Made by a program: the position numbers and the translations under genes
Part shown: positions 8,293 through 15,363 of the stretch, piece after piece
How positions within the stretch are numbered: the first letter of the stretch is position 1
How the letters are laid out: each line of letters begins with the position of its first letter
Notes under the pieces: generated by a model
Databases searched by the model: none
The model's input: the letters and a program-made list of their open reading frames with translations, nothing else
What the model was told of the DNA's origin: nothing
From: an uncultured Ilumatobacter sp.
GTDB taxonomy: Bacteria > Actinomycetota > Acidimicrobiia > Acidimicrobiales > Ilumatobacteraceae
Assembly (NCBI GenBank): GCA_938049325.1
Contig: CALICC010000158.1
Span: forward strand, 1-17,974
Direction: 5' to 3'
DNA length: 17,974 nt

Positions 8293-11135
8293 GCTTGGCA
8301 ATCGAGCTCTCGCAACAAGACATTCTGATCGGGTTGGTGAAGGGTCTCACGTACGCGGCCTTGGCCGCCGGCTTCGTGCTCATCTACCGCTCGACCGGCG
8401 TGCTCAACTTCGCGCACGCCGAAACAGGCGCGCTCGGCGTGGCCGTGTTCGTTCTGCTCCTCGTGCGCTACGACGTCAACTGGTGGTTGGCGTACGCCAT
8501 CGCCATCGGAGTGGGTGCCGCGACCGGCATGATCGTCGAACTCTTGATCGTCAGACGATTGTTTACCGCGCCGCGCCTCGTCTTGTTGATTGCCACCATC
8601 GGTGTTGCTCAGCTGTTGCAGGCGGTCAAGATCAATCTGCCTTCGGTGACCTCTCCCGGTCCGATCCCGCTGCCGTTCACCAAGGTCTTCGGTGACCCTC
8701 GCACCGACTCCTTGGTGCTGCGACCACGCGAGTACCTGGTGCTCGCGATCGTGCCCGTCTTGATCCTCGGCTTGGCCGTGTTTCTCGGCAAGACCAAGTT
8801 CGGACTCGCCGTACGCGCCACGGCATCGAACGCCGACGGGGCGCGCATCTTCGGCACGAGCCCCAAGATCACGTCGACCATCGTGTGGACCATCGCCGGC
8901 GCACTGGCTGTTGCGACGGCGGTGTTGTTCGCCCCATTCCAGATCAGCAACGCTGCCCAAGCGGGCACCGCAGCGCTGGGTGCCCCGCTGCTCCTTCGCG
9001 CCGTCACCGTTGGCCTGCTCGCCCGAATGCGGTCGCTCCCCCTGGTGCTCGTCGGAGGCATGGGAGTCGGTGTCATCGAACAGGTCGTGTTGAGCAACGT
9101 CGAGTCAACCAACCGCAGCATTGTCGACCTGTACCTGTTCCTGGCAGTTCTCGTGGTCGTGCTGCTTGCCAAGCGCAGCACGCGAGATTCGGCGAGCTGG
9201 TCACTGACCCCCAAGCTGGCTCCGGTCCCCCAGCATCTCAAGTCGGTGTGGTGGATCAAGCATCTCAACCTGTTGGCCTTCACCGGATTGTTCGGCTTCT
9301 TCGGCGTGCTTGGCTTGTTCCTGCAAAGCAGTTCGAAGCTGTTCGTGTGGTCGTCGATCATCGTGATTGCGATCGTCGGACTGTCGCTGTCACTCCTCAC
9401 CGGTTGGGCCGGACAGCTGTCGCTCGGCCAGTTCGCGTTCGTGGGTCTCGGGGCGATGAGCATGGCTGCGTTGACGCAAGGCAACGAGATCCCGCTCATC
9501 GGCCGCGGCTTCACACTGAACTGGTGGCTTGCGCTGCTCATCGTGGTGATCATCGGCGTGATCTCCGCCGTGATCATCGGCCTTCCAGCGCTCCGGATGA
9601 AGGGTCTCTTCCTCGCCGTGGCGACGTTGGCGTTCGCCGTGGCGTCGTCGAACTGGCTGCTCCTCCAAGATGTCTTCACCAACGGCAGCACCGCAACCCG
9701 CCCCGTCAGCGCGCCGTCAATCGGGCCGATCGACTTCGCCGAGTCGCGGCGCTCGTTCTACTTCTTGTGCCTGGGGGCACTGATCGCGATCGCGATCATG
9801 GTGGCTCAGATCCGACGAAGCGGGGTCGGTCGACGGATCATCGCCGTGCGCGAGAACGAAGAAGCCGCAGCCGCAAGCACCGTGTCGTCGGTCACGACCA
9901 AGCTCACAGCATTCGCGATTTCGGGAGGCATCGCCGCATTTGCCGGAGGGTTGTTCATCACGTTGCAGTCATCGGTCCAGCCGAGTGTCACCTTCGGGCC
10001 GGACCAGTCGATTCGGATCGTGGCCATCGCGATCATCGGTGGCCTCGGCTCCGTCGCCGGTCCGATTCTCGGTGCGCTCTGGGTCCAGGGGATTCCTGCG
10101 CTCTGGGGAACGTCGCCGCCCGACCTCGTCGTCCTGCTCACGAGCAGCATCGGTCTGCTGCTGCTCTTGATGTACTTCCCCGGCGGTCTCCAACAAATCG
10201 TGTACAGCGCTCGCGACGCCATGATTCGGTGGGCCGAAAAACGCAGCCCTGCTCCCGCCGTCGACTCCGACGAGGCAGCCAGCGTCGGGCGGATTCCGGC
10301 ACGCACGCGAGAAATCGTGGAGCTTGCCGACGACACCCCAGCATTGGCGGTCAGCGGACTCTCGGTGACCTTCGGCGGCCTGAGCGCTGTCCACGATGTC
10401 AACGCGTTCGCCCACAAAGGAGAGTTGGTCGGGCTGATCGGTACGAACGGTTCGGGCAAGTCGACGATGCTCAATGCGATCAGCGGCTTCGTCGCGTCGA
10501 CCGGGCGTGTGGAAGTACTCGGCAGCGACATCAGTTCGATGAGCGCACACGATCGACATCGCGTCGGCCTTGGCCGCGGCTTCCAAGCCGCCCGTCTCTA
10601 CGCCGACCTGACGGTTCGCGAAACACTCATGGTTGCGCTCGAAGCGCGCGACCCCACGCGGATCATTCCATCGCTCACCGGCGCACCACCGTCGCGACGC
10701 ATGGAGCGATTGAAGCGATCGCAAGCCGACGAGATCATCCACTTCCTCGGTCTGGGCCGGTTCAGTGATCGACTGATCTCCGAGCTCTCGACCGGCACGC
10801 GCCGCGTCGTCGAACTCGGCGGCCTCATTGCCGTCGACGCACAAGTGCTCCTGCTCGACGAACCAACCGGCGGCGTGGCACAACGCGAAACCGAGGCCTT
10901 CGGTCCACTGATTCGCCGTATCCAAGACGAACTCGACGCAACGGTCGTCGTGATCGAGCACGACATGCCACTGGTGATGAGCATCTGCGATCGCGTCTAC
11001 TGCCTCGAAGCCGGTTCGGTCATCGCATCGGGCTCACCCGACGAAGTTCGAAATCATCCGCGAGTCGTGGCGTCGTACCTCGGAACCGACGACCGAGCGA
11101 TCCACCGCAGCGATCAGCCCGCTCCGACCTCCTGA
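8289..11135 (+). CDS. LivH-LivM-LivG triple fusion: ABC importer permeases plus ATPase
   Basis: This 948-residue protein joins three proteins that are normally separate in branched-chain-amino-acid-type importers. Residues about 10-295 are LivH-like, with STGVLNFAHAETGALG (35-50) as the signature. Residues about 325-640 are LivM-like, with LTGWAGQLSLGQFAF (370-384), a GLPALRMKGLFLAVATLAF segment (431-449), RENEEAA (521-527) and IIGGLGSVAGPILGA (582-596). Residues about 685-932 are a LivG-like ATPase: Walker A GTNGSGKST (718-726), Q-loop Gln766 in GRGFQ, signature LSTGTRR (833-839), Walker B LLLDEPTGG (854-862) and switch His891 in IEHDMP. Its ATG overlaps the stop of the MFS-ATPase gene (ATGA), so the two are translationally coupled. 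Together they provide two permease and two ATPase domains. The end lies 2 bp from the end of the converging gene, leaving no room for a separate terminator. Confidence 0.92.
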   Translation: MSLAIELSQQDILIGLVKGLTYAALAAGFVLIYRSTGVLNFAHAETGALGVAVFVLLLVRYDVNWWLAYAIAIGVGAATGMIVELLIVRRLFTAPRLVLLIATIGVAQLLQAVKINLPSVTSPGPIPLPFTKVFGDPRTDSLVLRPREYLVLAIVPVLILGLAVFLGKTKFGLAVRATASNADGARIFGTSPKITSTIVWTIAGALAVATAVLFAPFQISNAAQAGTAALGAPLLLRAVTVGLLARMRSLPLVLVGGMGVGVIEQVVLSNVESTNRSIVDLYLFLAVLVVVLLAKRSTRDSASWSLTPKLAPVPQHLKSVWWIKHLNLLAFTGLFGFFGVLGLFLQSSSKLFVWSSIIVIAIVGLSLSLLTGWAGQLSLGQFAFVGLGAMSMAALTQGNEIPLIGRGFTLNWWLALLIVVIIGVISAVIIGLPALRMKGLFLAVATLAFAVASSNWLLLQDVFTNGSTATRPVSAPSIGPIDFAESRRSFYFLCLGALIAIAIMVAQIRRSGVGRRIIAVRENEEAAAASTVSSVTTKLTAFAISGGIAAFAGGLFITLQSSVQPSVTFGPDQSIRIVAIAIIGGLGSVAGPILGALWVQGIPALWGTSPPDLVVLLTSSIGLLLLLMYFPGGLQQIVYSARDAMIRWAEKRSPAPAVDSDEAASVGRIPARTREIVELADDTPALAVSGLSVTFGGLSAVHDVNAFAHKGELVGLIGTNGSGKSTMLNAISGFVASTGRVEVLGSDISSMSAHDRHRVGLGRGFQAARLYADLTVRETLMVALEARDPTRIIPSLTGAPPSRRMERLKRSQADEIIHFLGLGRFSDRLISELSTGTRRVVELGGLIAVDAQVLLLDEPTGGVAQRETEAFGPLIRRIQDELDATVVVIEHDMPLVMSICDRVYCLEAGSVIASGSPDEVRNHPRVVASYLGTDDRAIHRSDQPAPTS

Positions 11136-11137
11136 TC

Positions 11138-12019
11138 TCAGGTCAGGTTGAAGACTCGCTCGGCATTCGTGCGAAGGAACTTCGGCCACACGTCGTCACG
11201 CAATCCGACGTCGGGTAGCTCCTCGAAGATCCTGCGCAGCGACAGCCCCATCGGGTAGTAGCCGGCGTACATGATCTTGTCGCTGCCCCGCGTGTTCGCG
11301 TACTGGATGATCTCGGCCGGGTAGTACTTCGGGGCGAACGCGCTCGGCATGTAGTAGAGCCCCGGCCACTTCAACATGAGCTTCACGGCCAGATCGACCC
11401 ACGGTTCGGCGCCGTGGCGCATCACGATGCGTAGATCGGGGAAGTCGTAGCACACCTGGTCGAAGTGTTCGACGTGCTGGCACTGCATCGGAACTCGAGG
11501 TCCGGGAACCCCGGCGTTGACGATGATCGGGAGATCGAGCTCCACGCAGGTGGCGTAGATCGGGTAGTACTGCCGATCGCTCACCGCCACTTGCGGGAGG
11601 AGCCCGGCGGGGAACGTGGTGACCGCCTTGAGGTTCCACCGCTCGTGCGCCTCGCGAATCTTGCGAATTGCTCCCATGATGTCGTTGGGGTCGACGTCGA
11701 GGCACGTGACGAAACGGTCGGGGTGTCGCTCCAGGGCAGCATCGGCAACGTCGGAGCCGACATGGATCATGCCCACCGCCACGCCGCAGTGATCCATCTC
11801 CCCCACGGCGACATCGACCGGGTCGGCGCCTACAGGAAGATGATTCGGGACCTGGCGGAACATGTACTCCGCAGGCATGTCCATGGCTTTCGACCCGTCG
11901 TCTTTCAGTGCACCCTCCATGAATCGATAGTTCTCGCTGGCGTTGCGCTTCGGGAACCCGAACATGAGGTCGATCGCACCGGGACCGTCCACCATCTGCT
12001 GGAACGCTTCGTTTGCCAT
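11138..12019 (-). CDS. Amidohydrolase-fold protein with degenerate metal site
   Basis: This 293-residue protein has the C-terminal layout of the ACMSD-like amidohydrolase-2 family: a central DLPIIV strand, FPDLRIVMRHG, and a closing RTNAERVFNL helix. Most metal ligands are missing. The N-terminal DxHxH or DxDxH motif is absent (AIDLMFGFP at 15-23). The mid-barrel His of HxG is Asn168 in IIVNAGVPG. The usual GSDYPH Asp is Tyr254 in YAGYYPMG. Only His202 remains. It may act without a metal, act as a binding or partner subunit, or be a diverged enzyme. The frame is intact, which argues against decay. The ATG at 12019 has a strong AAGGAG six bases upstream and lies 11 bp after the dehydrogenase gene, so the two are co-transcribed. 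The product is cytoplasmic. Confidence 0.82.
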   Translation of the reverse strand: MANEAFQQMVDGPGAIDLMFGFPKRNASENYRFMEGALKDDGSKAMDMPAEYMFRQVPNHLPVGADPVDVAVGEMDHCGVAVGMIHVGSDVADAALERHPDRFVTCLDVDPNDIMGAIRKIREAHERWNLKAVTTFPAGLLPQVAVSDRQYYPIYATCVELDLPIIVNAGVPGPRVPMQCQHVEHFDQVCYDFPDLRIVMRHGAEPWVDLAVKLMLKWPGLYYMPSAFAPKYYPAEIIQYANTRGSDKIMYAGYYPMGLSLRRIFEELPDVGLRDDVWPKFLRTNAERVFNLT

Positions 12020-12030
12020 CGCTGACTCCT

Positions 12031-12807
12031 TCAGCTCTCACCGAGCGGGTTGGGGTGCGAATTCGGCTGCATCACGATGTCGGTCCCGCCGTCGACGAAG
12101 ATCGTTTGGCCGAGGATGTAGCCGGCCGACGGAGACGCGAGAAATGCGATCACTCCGGCGATCTCGTCGGGTTGCCCCCAGCGGCCGGCGGGAATCGGGA
12201 TCTGGTCGAGTGCTTCGGCCACGCCGGGCATGTCTTTGAGCGGCCGGGTCATGCCGGTGTCGATCACGCCCGGGGCGACCGCGTTGACGCGTACGCCGTC
12301 GCCGATCCACTCCGGAGCGTTGGCTCGCACCCAGTAGGCCAGTGCAAGCTTCCCCGCCGGGTAGGCCAACCACCCCAAGTCGGCGAATTCGGCGACGGCC
12401 GCGTTCTCGTCGCCAGCCAGATATGGCTGCGCATGGTCGCGGGTCAAGCCCGGTGTCATCGTCGTGGAGTTCGACGAGAGCAACACAACCGACCCGCCAG
12501 CCGCCGCGAGCGCCGGGCGCAGGCCGTGCAGCATTTCGATCACCGAGAAGTAGTTGAGTCGAACGGTGAGTTCGGGTGAGGCGAGGCCGCCAACACCGGC
12601 ACACGGCACGAAGGCATCGAGACTGCCGTCGCACAGTTCGAGCACCTGACCAACGACCGATCCGCGCTGCGCCGGGTCCGAAAGGTCGGCGCACACGTCC
12701 GCATCGGCCAGGTCAACGGTGATCACCCGTGCCCCGTCATCGCGCATCCTCGACGCGGTTGCCGCGCCGATTCCGGATGCGGCTCCTGTGATGCAGACCG
12801 TTGCCAT
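12031..12807 (-). CDS. Short-chain dehydrogenase/reductase, 3-alpha-HSD-like
   Basis: This is a classical 258-residue SDR starting at the ATG at 12807 (MATVCITGAASGIG); a longer upstream frame would run through the operator and is rejected. The cofactor motif TGAASGIG is at 7-14. Asp32 at the end of the second strand favours NAD over NADP. The catalytic set is a Ser at 111/112, Tyr149 and Lys153 (YPAGK). The VRVNAVAPG segment (172-180) and the C-terminal FVDGGTDIVM (237-246) are typical. The short strand-3 region (DVCADLSDP) and the ending resemble the 3-alpha-hydroxysteroid dehydrogenase/carbonyl reductase type from Comamonas. This suggests oxidation of a cyclic alcohol, but the substrate is inferred. 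It is the first gene of a two-gene unit whose promoter region carries the shared inverted repeat. No strong ribosome binding site is visible, so a short leader is possible. Confidence 0.9.
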   Translation of the reverse strand: MATVCITGAASGIGAATASRMRDDGARVITVDLADADVCADLSDPAQRGSVVGQVLELCDGSLDAFVPCAGVGGLASPELTVRLNYFSVIEMLHGLRPALAAAGGSVVLLSSNSTTMTPGLTRDHAQPYLAGDENAAVAEFADLGWLAYPAGKLALAYWVRANAPEWIGDGVRVNAVAPGVIDTGMTRPLKDMPGVAEALDQIPIPAGRWGQPDEIAGVIAFLASPSAGYILGQTIFVDGGTDIVMQPNSHPNPLGES

Positions 12808-12925
12808 GTCCCGCAGTGTTCCAAGAATCGTGCCGGCGTGCGAAATCTGACACACTGTCAGAAATCCACTGGCATGCCGTTTGGAGCACGTCGGTGGCCA
12901 TTTGATCTTTGGGGGGTCACATCCA
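12808..12925. promoter_or_regulatory. Divergent promoter region between dehydrogenase and P450 genes
   Basis: These 118 bp separate two start codons facing away from each other and contain the inverted repeat at 12846-12862. The P450 side ends with GGGGGG (12911-12916), a ribosome binding site nine bases before the ATG. No clear -35/-10 pair could be assigned on either strand. Confidence 0.55.
12846..12862. promoter_or_regulatory. Inverted-repeat operator TCTGACA-N3-TGTCAGA
   Basis: A perfect palindrome with 7-base arms and a 3-base centre lies about 40 bp upstream of the dehydrogenase start and about 63 bp upstream of the P450 start. Its TCTGAC-N5-GTCAGA core is identical to the repeat at 5956-5974. 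The position suits repression of both divergent units by the same dimeric regulator. Confidence 0.78.
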
Positions 12926-14158
12926 ATGAGTAACCAAACAGCCGAGGTCGACTTGGCCGACATCGACGTCCAGAGCAACGATGTCTACGTCGACGGTCCG
13001 CCGGTGGCGTTGTTCAACCGGCTGCGCACTGAAGCGCCAGTCTTCCGTCACGAAGGCAAGAATCCCACCGACATCGACTGGTTCTGGGCCATCACCCGTC
13101 ATGCCGACATCACGACGGTCAGCCGGCAGTGGCAGAGCTTCTCCGCAGCCAAGGGCGTCACCTTGATGCGCGATCGCGAAGACATGGAAATGGCACGCAT
13201 GTTGATCGAGATGGATCCACCCGAACACACACGCGTGCGCGGCCTCGTCAACCGTGGCTTCACCCCGAAAGCCATCAAGCTGCTTGCCGATCACTACATC
13301 GAAGTGACGAAGCGGCTCGTCGACGAAGCCATCACCGAGAGCGCCGAGATGGGCTCCATCGACTTCGTCACGAAGGTCGCCGCCGAACTCCCCCTGATCG
13401 CGATCGCCGAGATGCTCGGCATCCCCATCGAAGATCGCGCCAAGGTGTTCGAGTGGTCGAACCGGATGATCGGCATGTCCGACCCCGACTACTCAGGTGG
13501 CCAAGAGGACGCAACCGCGGCCGCCGCCGAGATCTATGTCTACGCGCAATCAATCGCCGCCGATCGGCGCGAGAACCCACAGAACGACATCATCAGCATC
13601 TTGGTGAGCGCCGAAGACGGCGATGCTCTCGACGAGCACGAGTTCAACGTGTTCGTCCTGCTGCTCGCGGTCGCCGGCAACGAAACCACCCGAAACGCGA
13701 TCAGCCACGGCGTCATCGCGATGATCGAGCACCCCGACCAGTGGCAGAAGCTCCGCGAGAACCCCGAACTCGTCGATTCCGCCGTGGAAGAGATCTGCCG
13801 TTGGGCCACGCCGGTCAACGCGTTCAAGCGCGTCGCACAATCCGACATCACGCTCCACGGCCAAGAGATCAAGGAAGGCGACAACGTGGTCATGTACTAC
13901 GTCGCTGCAAACCACGACCCCGAGGTGTTCACCGACCCGCACGTGTTCGACATCACCCGCAACCCGAACCCGCACCTCACGTTCGGCGGTGGCGGCCCGC
14001 ACTTCTGCCTCGGCGCAAACCTGGCCCGACTCGAGATGCGCGCGCTGTTTGCCGAGCTGGCGAACCGGTGCGAGCACATCGAACAGACCGGTGAGATCAA
14101 GCGGCTGCGCAGCTCGTTCATCAACGGCGTGAAGACCCTGCCGGTCAAGCTGAGTTGA
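12926..14158 (+). CDS. Cytochrome P450, CYP125/CYP142-like
   Basis: This 410-residue soluble bacterial P450 starts at the ATG at 12926 (MSNQTAEVD), preceded by GGGGGG. An earlier ATG at 12881 has no such site. The C-helix HTRVR (101-105) would contact a heme propionate. The oxygen-binding I-helix motif is AGNETT (250-255). The K-helix ExxR is Glu289-Arg292. The heme loop FGGGGPHFCLG (353-363) has Cys361 as the axial thiolate. The ending, with LRSSFINGVKTLPV (394-407), is like that of CYP125, CYP142 and CYP124, which hydroxylate terminal methyl groups of sterol or isoprenoid chains. Terminal hydroxylation of a branched hydrophobic substrate is therefore the best guess. No ferredoxin or reductase is encoded nearby, so redox partners must come from elsewhere. 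It is the first gene of a plus-strand trio. Confidence 0.93.
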   Translation: MSNQTAEVDLADIDVQSNDVYVDGPPVALFNRLRTEAPVFRHEGKNPTDIDWFWAITRHADITTVSRQWQSFSAAKGVTLMRDREDMEMARMLIEMDPPEHTRVRGLVNRGFTPKAIKLLADHYIEVTKRLVDEAITESAEMGSIDFVTKVAAELPLIAIAEMLGIPIEDRAKVFEWSNRMIGMSDPDYSGGQEDATAAAAEIYVYAQSIAADRRENPQNDIISILVSAEDGDALDEHEFNVFVLLLAVAGNETTRNAISHGVIAMIEHPDQWQKLRENPELVDSAVEEICRWATPVNAFKRVAQSDITLHGQEIKEGDNVVMYYVAANHDPEVFTDPHVFDITRNPNPHLTFGGGGPHFCLGANLARLEMRALFAELANRCEHIEQTGEIKRLRSSFINGVKTLPVKLS

Positions 14159-14172
14159 AGACGGAGCACGCC

Positions 14173-15363
14173 GTGACCTCTCTCGACTTCGCGCCGTTCG
14201 ACTGCGACAACCACTATTACGAGCCGGTTGACGCCTTCACCCGCTTTCTCGATCCTACGCACGCGAGTCGCTGCGTCGAATGGGTCGACATCGGCAAGCG
14301 CACGTACCCCGTCGTTGGTGGAGCGCTGTGGCGCGGCGTCGCCAACCCCACGTTCGACCCGGTTTCTCCACCCGGTGCGATGCACGACTACTTCCGCGGG
14401 AACCCGGACGGGCGCCAGCCGTGGGACTTCCTCGCCGAACGCAACCCGATCGACCCCGCCTACCGCGATCGCGGTGCGCGCATCGCCACGATGAACGAGC
14501 AGGGCCTGTCGCACATCTGGCTGTTCCCGACGCTCGGCGTGCTGTTCGAAGAGCTCCTCAAACACGATCCCGGCGCCGTGGCGCTGGCGTTCACCGCCTT
14601 CAACCGCTGGCTCGACGACGACTGGGGCCTTGCGCACCAGGGCCGCATCTTCGCCGCGCCATACCTGACGCTCGCCGACCTCGACTGGGCGTGCAGCGAA
14701 GTCGAGTGGGCGGCCGCACAGGGTGCACGGGTCATCGTGATGCGGCCGGCAGCTCCCACAACAGCGCACGGCCAACTCTCACCATTCGATCCCACGTTCG
14801 ACCGGTTCTGGGCCAGTGTCGTCGAGGCCGACCTGACGGTGGTCATTCACGCCGGCGACAGCGGCTACTCGAACAACGGCTACGCACCCGATGCGTTCTC
14901 CGGACAATTCGGGTCGGGCGGATGGCAGCCGACGATCAAGACGTTCGCGATCGAGCGGGCTGCAGCCGACTTCGTGATTTCATCGGTCTTCGCCAAGATG
15001 TTCGATCGCTTCCCCGGTCTGCGGATGGCGACCGTCGAGAACGGTGCGGGCTACCTCCGCGATGCCATGAAGAAGCTCGACGTCACTCACTCGCGGATGC
15101 CGGGCTACTTCGACGAGCACCCGGTCGACACGTTGCGCGCCAATTGGTGGGTCAATCCGTTCTGGGAGGACGACATCGACGAGATCGTCGGGCTGATGGG
15201 CGCCGATCGAGTGATCTTCGGCAGCGACTGGCCGCACATCGAAGGCATGCCCCAACCACTCGACTACGTGAAGCAGCTCGACCACTTCGAGCACGACGAC
15301 CGCAAGAAGATTCTGTACGACAACGTGGCCGAACTCACCCGGCTCGATGGGAGCACATCATGA
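14173..15363 (+). CDS. Amidohydrolase family 2 protein, DNH-type
   Basis: This 396-residue TIM-barrel protein starts at the GTG at 14173, chosen because GGAG lies six bases before it. A TTG at 14155 overlapping the P450 stop would add six residues. The N-terminal metal motif is FDCDNHYYEP, with Asp12-x-His14 in place of the HxH of true hydrolases, as in the decarboxylase branch (Glu-x-His). Other candidate ligands are His226 in VVIHAGDSG, Glu289 in VENGAGYL and Asp352 in FGSDWPH. The pattern parallels the protein at 1297-2502, although the sequences are clearly different. The reaction is unassigned; a decarboxylase, hydratase or ring-opening hydrolase fits the family. Its stop overlaps the ATG of the acyl-CoA synthetase gene, so the two are coupled. 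The product is cytoplasmic. Confidence 0.88.
   Translation: MTSLDFAPFDCDNHYYEPVDAFTRFLDPTHASRCVEWVDIGKRTYPVVGGALWRGVANPTFDPVSPPGAMHDYFRGNPDGRQPWDFLAERNPIDPAYRDRGARIATMNEQGLSHIWLFPTLGVLFEELLKHDPGAVALAFTAFNRWLDDDWGLAHQGRIFAAPYLTLADLDWACSEVEWAAAQGARVIVMRPAAPTTAHGQLSPFDPTFDRFWASVVEADLTVVIHAGDSGYSNNGYAPDAFSGQFGSGGWQPTIKTFAIERAAADFVISSVFAKMFDRFPGLRMATVENGAGYLRDAMKKLDVTHSRMPGYFDEHPVDTLRANWWVNPFWEDDIDEIVGLMGADRVIFGSDWPHIEGMPQPLDYVKQLDHFEHDDRKKILYDNVAELTRLDGSTS

Noticed and set aside
7450..8301. 283-codon minus-strand frame opposite the LivF domain
   Set aside because: Shadow frame without recognisable domain; the plus strand holds an unambiguous ATPase.
8885..10768. 627-codon open frame on the plus strand inside the LivHMG gene
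   Set aside because: Arg-rich shadow of the transporter gene in another frame; the in-frame LivH/LivM/LivG motifs prove the overlapping frame.
12808..12978. Upstream extension of the dehydrogenase frame
   Set aside because: It would cross the operator and overlap the P450 start; the TGAASGIG motif already begins six residues after the ATG at 12807.
14280..15359. Long N-terminal extension of the acyl-CoA synthetase frame
   Set aside because: The extension is an Arg-rich shadow of the amidohydrolase gene; the ligase begins at the ATG overlapping that gene's stop.
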